From NCBI GenBank assembly GCA_965214945.1, contig OZ244029.1:2108001-2172000 (forward strand): a stretch of DNA of 64,000 bases, given 5' to 3'. The notes under the pieces were generated by a model. It saw only the letters and a list, made by a program, of their open reading frames with translations. It was not told the DNA's origin and made no database searches. The position numbers and the translations under genes are program-made. This document shows positions 35,272 through 44,414 of the stretch, one piece after another. The stretch comes from JAAXHB01 sp965214945. Its GTDB lineage: Bacteria > Actinomycetota > Acidimicrobiia > Acidimicrobiales > Aldehydirespiratoraceae. Within the stretch, counting starts at the first letter, position 1. The number at the start of each line of letters is the position of its first letter.

Positions 35272-36884
35272 TGGCGCCCGGAAAACGCGGCGCGCCCCGG
35301 CCAGGCCTCGTGCTCGACGTCGACCGCTCCACTCCGCCGGTGCTGTTCCATCACGGCGAGGGCTTCCGGCTCGAGAAGCTCCCAGCAGGGCGCAGCCGGG
35401 TGATCTATCCGGCTGAGCCCATGCCGGGCCTGCCCAACCCCGACCGCGCCATCCGCCGTGCGCTGCTCGAACCGCTGGACGAAGACCCGCTCCCGGCCCT
35501 GCTGCGGCCCGGCATGAAGCTCACCATCGCCTTCGACGACGTGTCGCTGCCGCTGCCGCCTATGCGCCGGCCCGACATCCGCCAGCGAGTGATCGAGCAG
35601 GTGCTCGACATGGCCGCGGAGGCCGGAGTGGACGACATCCACCTGATCGCCGCGCTGGCTCTGCACCGACGGATGACCGAAGACGAACTCCGCCACGCTC
35701 TGGGCAACCGGGTGTACGACTCCTTCGCACCGCATCAGGCCCTGTACAACCACGACGCCGAAAACCCCGATCAGATGGTGGAACTCGGCCGCACTGACCA
35801 CGATGAGCTGGTCACAATGAACCGGCGCGCCGCTGAGAGCGATCTGCTGGTGTACGTGAACATCAACCTGGTGGCCATGGACGGCGGCTGGAAGTCGACC
35901 GCCACCGGGCTGGCCGACTACCGGGCGCTGCGCCATCACCACACCGTCGCCGCGATGCAGCAATCGCGCTCGTTCATGGACAGGCACAATTCGGAGCTGC
36001 ATCACTCGAACTGGCGCCAGGGCGCTGTGATCGCGTCGCGCGGGCCGCGGGTCTTCCAGATCGAGACGACCGTCAACAACAACACGTTCGGCTACAACGG
36101 CCCGCTGTCGGTGCTGCAGAAGCGGGAATGGGAGTGGACGGCCCGAGACCGTGTGTCGTACATGGCGATGTCCGCGGGACTCAGGACCATGCCCGGCGCG
36201 GCGCGGCGCGGCGTGTTCCGGTCGTGGCTGGCGCCGTATGAGCTCACGTCCGTTCAGGCGGGCGCAGTAGAGCCGGTGCACGACCGCACCACCGAAAGCG
36301 TGCTCGCCCAACACCTGGTGCCAGTCGAGGGCCAGACCGACATCGTCACGATGGGGCTGCCCTACATCTGCCCCTACAACGTGAACTCGGTGATGAACCC
36401 GATCCTGGTGATGTGCCTGGGGCTCGGCTACTTCTTCAACCTCTATCGGGGCCGACCTGTGGTGCGCGCCGGCGGGGTGGCCATCATGAGCCATCCCACC
36501 GCCTGGGAGTTTCATCCCGTGCATCACCCGAGCTACATCGACTTCTTCGAGGAGCTACTGGCCGAGACCACCGACCCGGCCGAGCTGGAAGCGAAGTACG
36601 AAGCCCAGTTCGCCGCGGACGAGTGGTACATCCACCTCTATCGCACGAGCTACGCCTACCACGGCGTTCATCCCTTCTACATGTGGTACTGGGGTGCTCA
36701 CGCCCTTCAGCACCTGGGCCGGGTGATCATCGTGGGCGGCGACGCCCGCGCGGTGCGGCGGCTCGGCTTCCAGCCGGCCTCCACGCTGTCGGACGCTCTG
36801 GAGATGGCCTCCGACGTGGTAGGGGCGCAGCCGACGATCACGCACCTGCACAACCCGCCCATACTGATGGCCGACGTCACGTGA
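35271..36884 (+). CDS. LarA-like protein (DUF2088, lactate racemase family)
   Basis: 537 residues, much longer than LarA (~425). The N-terminal domain matches LarA: IAFDDVSLPLPP (LarA DxTRPxP), IHLIAALALHRRMTEDELRHALG (LarA ATGTHRxMTxxE; His 132) and LYNHDAENP (LarA NHD). Lys 208 in MDGGWKSTATGL corresponds to the Lys that anchors the nickel-pincer cofactor. The second catalytic His of LarA, ten residues before it, is replaced by Ile. The C-terminal half is novel to me, with many aromatics (YAYHGVHPFYMWYWGAHALQ). It is tightly coupled to an acyl reductase (1-nt overlap) and a PlsC acyltransferase, so the substrate is probably a lipid intermediate. No larB, larC or larE is in the window. Confidence 0.75.
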   Translation: MAPGKRGAPRPGLVLDVDRSTPPVLFHHGEGFRLEKLPAGRSRVIYPAEPMPGLPNPDRAIRRALLEPLDEDPLPALLRPGMKLTIAFDDVSLPLPPMRRPDIRQRVIEQVLDMAAEAGVDDIHLIAALALHRRMTEDELRHALGNRVYDSFAPHQALYNHDAENPDQMVELGRTDHDELVTMNRRAAESDLLVYVNINLVAMDGGWKSTATGLADYRALRHHHTVAAMQQSRSFMDRHNSELHHSNWRQGAVIASRGPRVFQIETTVNNNTFGYNGPLSVLQKREWEWTARDRVSYMAMSAGLRTMPGAARRGVFRSWLAPYELTSVQAGAVEPVHDRTTESVLAQHLVPVEGQTDIVTMGLPYICPYNVNSVMNPILVMCLGLGYFFNLYRGRPVVRAGGVAIMSHPTAWEFHPVHHPSYIDFFEELLAETTDPAELEAKYEAQFAADEWYIHLYRTSYAYHGVHPFYMWYWGAHALQHLGRVIIVGGDARAVRRLGFQPASTLSDALEMASDVVGAQPTITHLHNPPILMADVT

Positions 36885-36911
36885 TGGGCTTCGCCTGATG
36901 GGTCGGGTCAC

Positions 36912-37868
36912 ATGAGCCTCGCCCACGACCTTGGCTGGGCACGGCTGAGTCGGAGTCTGCCGTCTCCGGCTCATCACCTGCGGACGCGGTCGTTCCCGCT
37001 GCGAGCCCCGTCAACCCCGGGCGGAGTGGCGCCGCTGCCGTCGCCGGGCCGGACAGGAGCCGACTTCGACACCGGCTGGGCTCGCCGCTGGCCCGCGCGG
37101 ATGACCCGCGCAGCGCTAGTGGAGGGCCCGATGAGAGCCGCTGTTTGGGCGCTGGCCTCGCCGATTCGCCGGGGTGTCGACCGCCTCGCCGACACAGAAG
37201 GCCCGCTGATCTTCGCCGCCAACCATCACAGCCACATCGACACACCCCTGCTGCTCACATCGATCCCAGATCCGTGGCGCCACAAGATGGCGGTCGGCGC
37301 CGCGGCCGACTACTTCTTCGGCAGCCGCTTGGCAGGCGCTGCGGCCGCGCTGATGATCGGCGCCATTCCCGTGGAGCGCAACCGAGTTGGGCGCCGCTCC
37401 GCCGACCTCGCGGCCGGACTTCTCGATGACGGCTGGAGCCTGCTGATCTTCCCCGAGGGAGGACGTAGCCCCGACGGCTGGGGGCGGCCGTTCCGGGGCG
37501 GGGCCGCCTATCTGTCGTTGCGCTGCGGCGTGCCGGTGGTGCCGACCCATGTGGCTGGCACGGGCCGGATCCTGCGCAAAGGCCGTACGCTGCCCCGGCC
37601 CGCGGCGACGACAGTCACCTTTGGCGATCCCATCGCCCCGGCTAGAGGCGTCAGGGCGACGCGCTTCTCGGCCTGGATCGAGGCTGCGGTGGCCGCGCTG
37701 GCCGACGAGGCCCGCAGTGACTGGTATTCGGCCCGGATGCGGGCCTACGCCGGCGAGAGCCCGACCCTCAACGGCCCCGCCGCGGGCGCCTGGCGCCGGG
37801 TGTGGGCGCTGGGAGACCGCTCGCGCCGCTGCAGAACCCGCCGCCGCGGCTGGCCCCACGGCTTTTAG
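36912..37868 (+). CDS. PlsC-type lysophospholipid/1-acylglycerol-phosphate acyltransferase
   Basis: 318 residues. The four acyltransferase blocks are NHHSHIDTPLL (catalytic HxxxxD), GAIPVERNRVG, IFPEGGRSPDG and VPVVPTHVAGTG. The family moves acyl groups to lysophosphatidate or related alcohols at the membrane face. An N-terminal extension of ~70 residues precedes the domain, so an internal start is possible, but ATG 36912 lies 27 bp after the LarA-like stop and is kept. Third gene of the operon; together with the reductase and phosphatase it points to a dedicated lipid. The stop and following bases are repeated (TAGCCACC units at 37866 and 37882). Confidence 0.85.
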   Translation: MSLAHDLGWARLSRSLPSPAHHLRTRSFPLRAPSTPGGVAPLPSPGRTGADFDTGWARRWPARMTRAALVEGPMRAAVWALASPIRRGVDRLADTEGPLIFAANHHSHIDTPLLLTSIPDPWRHKMAVGAAADYFFGSRLAGAAAALMIGAIPVERNRVGRRSADLAAGLLDDGWSLLIFPEGGRSPDGWGRPFRGGAAYLSLRCGVPVVPTHVAGTGRILRKGRTLPRPAATTVTFGDPIAPARGVRATRFSAWIEAAVAALADEARSDWYSARMRAYAGESPTLNGPAAGAWRRVWALGDRSRRCRTRRRGWPHGF

Positions 37869-37896
37869 CCACCCCAACTTCTAGCCACCCAACTTC
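37866..37896. repeat. 16-bp tandem repeat over the acyltransferase stop
   Basis: TAGCCACCCCAACTTC (37866-37881) is followed directly by TAGCCACCCAACTTC (37882-37896). The first TAG is the stop codon, so the stop and its context are duplicated. Confidence 0.8.
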
Positions 37897-37994
37897 CTAT
37901 GGTGGTGGTCGGGTTCGGGGGTCATACGAAACTAGGCTTCAGCCCGGGTAACAGACACACCCTGTTCACTCGCGCCGATCCGAAGGCAGAAGCC

Positions 37995-40292
37995 ATGGCA
38001 GTCCACGCGACCACCCCCGTCGAATTGATCGCCGATGTCTACGCCACCCTCGACAGCAGGGTTGGTGCGGCCCGCACCGGGCTGCGGCGACCGCTTACGC
38101 TGACGGAGAAGATCCTCGTCAACCATCTCGACCCCGGTTTCGTCGACAGCGCCGGCGGATTTCCCGAGCGTGGCGTCACCTACGCCGACCTGCGGCCCGA
38201 CCGGGTAGCCATGCAGGACGCCACGGCCCAGATGGCGTGGCTGCAGTTCATGACCGCCGGTCTCGACCGGGTGCAAGCACCCGTAACCACCCATTGCGAC
38301 CACCTGATCCAGGCCCGCGCCGACGGCCGGCGAGACCTGGCAGCGGCATTGTCGGGCAATCAGGAGGTGTACGACTTCCTGCGCAGCGTAAGCGCCCGGT
38401 ACGGAGCCGGGTTCTGGGCACCGGGTAGCGGCATTATCCATCAGGTCGTTTTGGAGAACTACGCCTTCCCTGGCGGGATGATGATCGGCACCGACAGTCA
38501 CTCGCCCAACGCGGGCGGCCTCGGGATGCTGGCAGTTGGCGTCGGCGGCGCTGACGCGGTGGACGTGATGACCGGCTTTGCCTGGAACGTGCGCTGGCCG
38601 GAGATCATCGGCGTCCGCCTCACCGGGAGGCTCAGCGGCTGGTCGGCGCCCAAGGACGTGATATTGAAGGTGGCCGACATCCTCACCGTGTCCGGTGGCA
38701 CAGGCAGCATCGTGGAGTACTTCGGGCCAGGTGCGCAGACCTTGAGCGCGACCGGCAAAGCCACGATCTGCAACATGGGCGCGGAGATTGGCGCCACCAC
38801 TTCGCTGTTCGAGTACGACGAGTCGATGGGCCGCTACCTGCGCCACACGGGCCGAGCCGACGCCGCCGAACTCGCCGACGATGCGGCGCACCATCTGCGC
38901 GCCGACCCCGAGACGAACGCTGACCCTGAGCGGTTTTACGACCGGGTGGTGGAGATCGACCTCAGCGCGCTCACGCCGCGTATCAACGGCCCCCACACGC
39001 CCGACCTGTCGCGGCCCGTCGGTGACCTCGGCGCTGAGGCCGCCGAGCGCGGCTGGCCTCAGCTGATAAGCGCGGCGCTCATCGGCAGTTGCACCAACTC
39101 GTCATATGAGGACATCACAAGGGCGGCGTCCATCGCCCGCGACGCAGTCGCCAAGGGGCTGCGGGCGCGCACGCGGCTGCTGGTGACCCCAGGTTCGGAA
39201 CAGATCCGCGCCACCATCGAGCGAGACGGGCTGATGGCCGACTTTGAAGCCCTCGGCGCCACTGTGCTGGCGAATGCTTGCGGGCCGTGCATCGGGCAGT
39301 GGGACCGCTCAGGCGAGCCAGGCCACGTCGCGGGACGCGCCAATGTGATCGTCACCTCCTACAACCGCAACTTCCCCAAACGCAACGACGGCGACGCGGC
39401 CACTCTGGCGTTCGTCACCTCGCCCGAGACCGTGATCGCGCTCGCCTTGGCGGGAACGCTTGACTTCGACCCGGTCAGCGGCCAGCTCGTCAGCGACTCC
39501 GGCGATGCCGTCGGCCTGGACGAGCCGGTCGGAGTGGAGCTGCCCTCAGACGGGTTTGCGCCCGGAGCAGACAACTTCGTGCCGCCCCCGCAGGACGGAT
39601 CATCTGTTGCGGTGCGGGTGTCGCCGCGCTCGCAGCGCCTCCAGCTGCTCGAGCCGTTCGAAGCCTGGGACGGCACCGATTACGAAGGACTGCCCGTCAT
39701 CGCCAAGGCCAAAGGCAAGTGCACCACCGACCACATCTCGCCCGCCGGGGCGTGGCTGCGGTATCGAGGCCATCTGGAGAACATCTCCGGCAACCTCTAC
39801 ACAGGTGTGGTCAGCGCCTACGAGGGCTACGAAGCAGGGCACGGCAAGAACCAGCTCACCGGCGCCGTCGAGCCGCTCCCGGAGATCGCTAGGGCCTATC
39901 ACGCCGCCGGGCGGCACTGGGCGTTCATCGGCGACTCCAACACCGGCGAGGGCTCAAGCCGCGAGCACGCAGCTATGGAACCCCGATACCGAGGATGCGT
40001 TCTGGCCCTGGCGCGCAGCTTTGCGCGCATCCACGAGACCAACCTGAAGAAGCAGGGCGTCCTGGCGCTGACCTTCGACGACGGCGCCGACTACGACCGC
40101 ATAGGCGAGGACGACCGCCTCGCGGTTCGGGGGCTAGCGGAGCTGGCACCGGGCCGGCCGGTACGGGTGGAGGTGACCACACCGCAGGGCACCGTCTGGG
40201 GCTTCGCCGGCCGCCACACTCTCAGCGCCGACCAGATCGAATGGTTCCGGGCGGGCAGCGCGCTAAATGTCATCCGCCGCAAGGCTGCCTGA
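37995..40292 (+). CDS. Aconitate hydratase (mitochondrial type)
   Basis: Citrate-isocitrate isomerase of the TCA and glyoxylate cycles; 765 residues from ATG 37995. The three [4Fe-4S] cysteines lie in IGSCTNSSYED and NACGPCIGQW. Other motifs: ATAQMAWLQFMTAGL, THCDHLIQA, GTDSHSPNAGGLGMLAVGVGGADAVD, TSYNRNFPKRNDGD, KGKCTTDHISPAG and the swivel-domain GEGSSREHAAMEPRYRG with the catalytic Ser-Arg. Sequence details match mitochondrial-type (ACO2-like) aconitase rather than AcnA/IRP or AcnB. The frame is open from 37899 but the family N-terminus starts near MAVHATTP. It shares this region with gltA and aceK. Confidence 0.94.
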   Translation: MAVHATTPVELIADVYATLDSRVGAARTGLRRPLTLTEKILVNHLDPGFVDSAGGFPERGVTYADLRPDRVAMQDATAQMAWLQFMTAGLDRVQAPVTTHCDHLIQARADGRRDLAAALSGNQEVYDFLRSVSARYGAGFWAPGSGIIHQVVLENYAFPGGMMIGTDSHSPNAGGLGMLAVGVGGADAVDVMTGFAWNVRWPEIIGVRLTGRLSGWSAPKDVILKVADILTVSGGTGSIVEYFGPGAQTLSATGKATICNMGAEIGATTSLFEYDESMGRYLRHTGRADAAELADDAAHHLRADPETNADPERFYDRVVEIDLSALTPRINGPHTPDLSRPVGDLGAEAAERGWPQLISAALIGSCTNSSYEDITRAASIARDAVAKGLRARTRLLVTPGSEQIRATIERDGLMADFEALGATVLANACGPCIGQWDRSGEPGHVAGRANVIVTSYNRNFPKRNDGDAATLAFVTSPETVIALALAGTLDFDPVSGQLVSDSGDAVGLDEPVGVELPSDGFAPGADNFVPPPQDGSSVAVRVSPRSQRLQLLEPFEAWDGTDYEGLPVIAKAKGKCTTDHISPAGAWLRYRGHLENISGNLYTGVVSAYEGYEAGHGKNQLTGAVEPLPEIARAYHAAGRHWAFIGDSNTGEGSSREHAAMEPRYRGCVLALARSFARIHETNLKKQGVLALTFDDGADYDRIGEDDRLAVRGLAELAPGRPVRVEVTTPQGTVWGFAGRHTLSADQIEWFRAGSALNVIRRKAA

Positions 40293-40404
40293 CGGCCCAG
40301 GCCGCGAGCAGGCCGCTTCCGCCAGATCCCGCGCTTGCACACCGTAAACGGCTCATCACGGGCAGCCCGGTCCCGGAGATCCTGGCGAACGCCTACGGCT
40401 ACCA

Positions 40405-40515
40405 AATAGAAGCGGCTGACCCGGGGGGTAGATCAGCCGCTTCATTCGCCACGAGCCGACCAGGGGGGATTGAATCGGCTCGGGCCTGTGGATCGGGTGC
40501 TTGTCGGGGTACGCA
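40405..40515 (-). ncRNA. 6C small RNA (two hairpins with C6 loops)
   Basis: On the minus strand two stem-loops stand 9 nt apart. The first has 8-bp arms CGAGCCGA/TCGGCTCG (40482-40475 and 40459-40452) around a loop with CCCCCC. The second has 10-bp arms AAGCGGCTGA/TCAGCCGCTT (40442-40433 and 40419-40410), again with CCCCCC in the loop, followed by TCTATTT as a Rho-independent terminator. Two hairpins each with at least six loop cytosines define the 6C RNA of actinobacteria (B11 in mycobacteria, which regulates by pairing of its C-rich loops to G-rich mRNA). The 5' end is estimated from a TACAGAT box at 40528-40522; it is uncertain. Confidence 0.85.
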
Positions 40516-40564
40516 ACGCCGATCTGTAGTTACTCCATTCAACACGATATGAAGGCGCCTCGCG

Positions 40565-40602
40565 CTATCATTGCGGCAGTTTATAATGATAGTTGCTATC
40601 AT
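40565..40602. promoter_or_regulatory. Dyad repeats and TATAAT box upstream of the LysR gene
   Basis: CTATCATT (40565-40572), AATGATAG (40585-40592) and CTATCAT (40596-40602) form two overlapping inverted repeats in an AT-rich island. A consensus TATAAT lies at 40582-40587 between the arms. Position 66-103 bp before the LysR ATG fits an autoregulatory LysR operator, though the spacing is not the classical T-N11-A. Confidence 0.6.
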
Positions 40603-40667
40603 GTTTCTAGATTATGATTCGGCTTTGCATTTGCCCGCCGACTCGATCTGACCCGCCGGCGCTATAA

Positions 40668-41642
40668 ATGCAGCTCCGCCAACTCAACGCGCTTATCGCC
40701 GTCGCCGAGCATGCAAGCTTTACCCGTGCAGCGCGGTCTCTCCACACGGTGCAGTCCAACGTGTCCACCCATGTAGCCCGCCTGGAGCGCGAGGTGGGGG
40801 TCACGTTGATCGACCGAGCCCGAAAGACCCTGACCCCCGAGGGCGAGGTGGTCGCAGGCCGCGCCCGGCACATCCTCGCTGAGCTGCAGGCCATCTCTGA
40901 CGATCTGGCCTCAATGGGCGGACACCTCATCGGCACCGTGCGAGTCGGCGTGATCGGCACAACCGCACGCTGGATCGTCCCCCTGCTGCTCAATGAAGCT
41001 GAGCGTCTCTATCCCCGTCTCAAGGTGATCGTGGTGGACGCCCCCACTACTTCGCTGCTGACGCTTCTGCTGCAGAACCGCCTCGATTTGGCAATGGTCA
41101 ACCTGCCGGTCGGCGACCGCTACATCAAGACCGAGAGCCTGTTCACCGAGGACCGAGTGGTGGTAGCGCCCGAAGGCCACGAGCTGGCCGACGCCGACCG
41201 CAAACGCATAGATCTGTCCGAACTGGCGCGCCACGAAATACTGCTGCCACCACGAGGCACAGCATTCCGAGACGAGATCGACCACGACGCGCGGCGCGCC
41301 CAGCTGGAGCTTCGGCCCAAAGCCGTCGTAGACGGGCTGCGCCTGCTCACGTCGCTCGCTTTTCAAGGATTCGCTCCCGCGCTGCTGCCTGCCAGTGCCA
41401 CCCGAGGCGCCGTGCCCGAGGCCGGCTGGCGCAGCGTGGCCGTAGAGCGGCTCAGCCCTCGACTGGTCGGCTTGGCCCGCAACCAGCGCACGACCCCCGC
41501 AGCGCCGCCTCGCGCGGTGGCTGAGATCATCCGAGACATTGTCCACGCCGAGGTACCCAATCAGCCCCACATGCACTTCCCCGCCGAGGGCGCCGCCTCT
41601 GAAGGCTCCACCGGCCGTGCCGTCACCAGCGCCGGAACATGA
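40668..41642 (+). CDS. LysR-family transcriptional regulator
   Basis: 324 residues. N-terminal winged helix: MQLRQLNALIAVAEHASFTRAARSLHTVQSNVSTHVARLE, with the recognition helix QSNVSTHVARLE. The effector-binding domain follows (VRVGVIGTTARWIVPLLL, LAMVNLPVGDRYIKTESLF, LPPRGTAFRDEID). It is tightly linked to the next gene, a carboxyltransferase, by a 4-nt ATGA overlap. LysR genes are more often divergent from their target, so here it probably controls its own operon, perhaps together with gltA. The dyads at 40565-40602 are the likely operator. Confidence 0.92.
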   Translation: MQLRQLNALIAVAEHASFTRAARSLHTVQSNVSTHVARLEREVGVTLIDRARKTLTPEGEVVAGRARHILAELQAISDDLASMGGHLIGTVRVGVIGTTARWIVPLLLNEAERLYPRLKVIVVDAPTTSLLTLLLQNRLDLAMVNLPVGDRYIKTESLFTEDRVVVAPEGHELADADRKRIDLSELARHEILLPPRGTAFRDEIDHDARRAQLELRPKAVVDGLRLLTSLAFQGFAPALLPASATRGAVPEAGWRSVAVERLSPRLVGLARNQRTTPAAPPRAVAEIIRDIVHAEVPNQPHMHFPAEGAASEGSTGRAVTSAGT

Positions 41643-42988
41643 CGGTCGTGCCGCTGCGCGACGGCGCAGCCGGGTTCGTGCGTTTCGGCGTGGCGCGTCT
41701 TGGCGGACGCCCTGTAGTCAGTGTCGACGCCTGTCGCGGTAGTGACGACCGCGGCGGGGCTCTGGCGTCTGCTGACGGGCGCAGCCTGGCTGAGGCCGCT
41801 CGACTGGCGCGCGCTCACCGTCTGCCCCTGGTGCTGCGCCTGGCGTCATCGGGCGCCGATGTAAGCGAGGGCATCGACACCCTGCATGGGTGGGGGCTCG
41901 CAGCCCGCGAGATGACGCGCTGCTCTGGGGTGGTCCCTGTGATCATCATCGCCTCAGGCCCGAACGTCTCTGGCCCGGCGCTGATGCTCGGGCTGGCCGA
42001 CTTCGTGATCATGACCACCGACGCCTACGCCTTCGTGGTGGGACCTCACACCGTCGAGCAGTTCACGGGCGTGCCGGTGGAGCGCGGCGCCCTCGGCGGA
42101 GCCGACGCCCACCGGAGCCGATCGGGTGTCGCCAGCTTCGTGGCGCATGATCTCGACGATGCCGAGGAAATCGCGGCCGAGCTGCTGGGCTACGTAGGCG
42201 ACCACAACGATGCCGACCCGCCGCCGCGGGAGTGTGCCGACCCTGTGAGCCGGGCCACGCCAGAGGCGTTTGACGCGCTGCCGGAAGGTTCGACGGGAAG
42301 CTACGACGTGCGCGACGTGCTCGGGGCTGTGGTCGACGACGGCATTCTGCTTGAACCCCATGCGGACTGGGCCCCTAACCTGGTAACCGCTTTCGGCGCG
42401 GTCGGAGGAAGGGCCGTGGGCTTGGTGGCTAATCAGCCCCAGTCACTGGCGGGAACGCTCGACATCACCGCGTCCCGCAAAGGTGGGCGCTTTGTGGCGT
42501 TCTGCGACGCGTTCAACCTGCCACTGGTGACCTTCATCGACACGTCCGGCTTCTACCCAGGCAAGGACCAGGAGTGGCGAGGCATGATCCGCTATGGGGC
42601 GCAGATGGCCTTCGCCTACGCCCGCGCCACGGTCCCCCGGGTCAACGTCACCCTGAGGAAGTCGTACGGCGGGGCCTACATCGTGATGGACTCCAAGACA
42701 ATGGGCAATGACGTGGCGTTGGCGTGGCCCTCAGCGGAGATAGCCGTGATGGGCGCCAAGGCGGCCGTGGAGATCCTGCACCGCTCGGCCTCGCCGGAGG
42801 AGCGCTCTGAGATGGCAGCAGCGTATGAGCAGCGCCTACTCAATCCGTACATCGCGGCCGAGCGCGGCGCTGTGGATAGTGTGATCGATCCGGTGGACAC
42901 GCGACTCGAGGTCCATTCCGCACTAGAGATGCTGGCCGCAAAGCGCGAGCGTCTGCCGCGTCGCCGCCATGACAACACGCCGCTGTAG
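41639..42988 (+). CDS. Acyl-CoA carboxylase carboxyltransferase subunit-like protein (shortened N-terminus)
   Basis: 449 residues, about 70-90 shorter than PccB/AccD5-type subunits. The C-terminal half is clear: SLAGTLDITASRKGGRFVAFCDAFNLPLVTFIDTSGFYPG, MIRYGAQMAFAYARATVPRV, LRKSYGGAYIVMDSKTMGND and WPSAEIAVMGAKAAVEIL. The N-terminal half is divergent, with VPVIIIASGPNVSGPALMLGLADFVIMT in place of the normal biotin-side pocket (GxxxGGAxY...). No biotin carboxylase or biotin carrier gene lies nearby. It may be a true transcarboxylase subunit relying on partners elsewhere or a decarboxylase-like relative. Between LysR and gltA; gltA starts 9 bp after its stop. Confidence 0.85.
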   Translation: MTVVPLRDGAAGFVRFGVARLGGRPVVSVDACRGSDDRGGALASADGRSLAEAARLARAHRLPLVLRLASSGADVSEGIDTLHGWGLAAREMTRCSGVVPVIIIASGPNVSGPALMLGLADFVIMTTDAYAFVVGPHTVEQFTGVPVERGALGGADAHRSRSGVASFVAHDLDDAEEIAAELLGYVGDHNDADPPPRECADPVSRATPEAFDALPEGSTGSYDVRDVLGAVVDDGILLEPHADWAPNLVTAFGAVGGRAVGLVANQPQSLAGTLDITASRKGGRFVAFCDAFNLPLVTFIDTSGFYPGKDQEWRGMIRYGAQMAFAYARATVPRVNVTLRKSYGGAYIVMDSKTMGNDVALAWPSAEIAVMGAKAAVEILHRSASPEERSEMAAAYEQRLLNPYIAAERGAVDSVIDPVDTRLEVHSALEMLAAKRERLPRRRHDNTPL

Positions 42989-42997
42989 GGATGTAGC

Positions 42998-44266
<1,269 letters not shown>

Positions 44267-44272
<6 letters not shown>

Positions 44273-44382
44273 CTCCCCGGCCTCTGCGCTAACCCCCGGC
44301 CTCTGCCGGATCTCATAGTTCGCGGAGATACTCCAGCCCCCCGGCCTCTGCCGGATCTCATAATTCGCGGAGATACTCCATC
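44267..44382. repeat. Stop-codon echo and 45-bp tandem repeat after gltA
   Basis: CGCTAACTCCCCGGCCTCTG (44267-44286, including the TAA stop) recurs in shortened form at 44287-44305. From 44293 two 45-bp units (44293-44337 and 44338-44382) follow, differing at two positions. The region lies between the convergent gltA and quinone oxidoreductase genes. Confidence 0.9.
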
Positions 44383-44414
44383 ACTTTCTGTCTGTTGGAA
44401 GAGTGGCAAATCCC

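Larger units (their letters stand above)
40293..40667. other. 375-bp gene-free region between aconitase and LysR
   Basis: Holds the 6C RNA on the minus strand (hairpins at 40410-40442 and 40452-40482) and an unusually AT-rich stretch (about 40560-40620) with the LysR-linked dyads. No coding frame with a recognisable product is seen. Confidence 0.8.

Noticed and set aside
34992..36527. A 511-residue frame on the minus strand
   Set aside because: It is antisense to the LarA-like and reductase genes, His/Val/Arg-rich, with no recognisable motif; a GC-codon shadow.
40410..40482. Plain terminators of the aconitase gene
   Set aside because: Both hairpins carry six-C loops on the minus strand and the T-rich tail is on that strand, so the 6C RNA explains them better.
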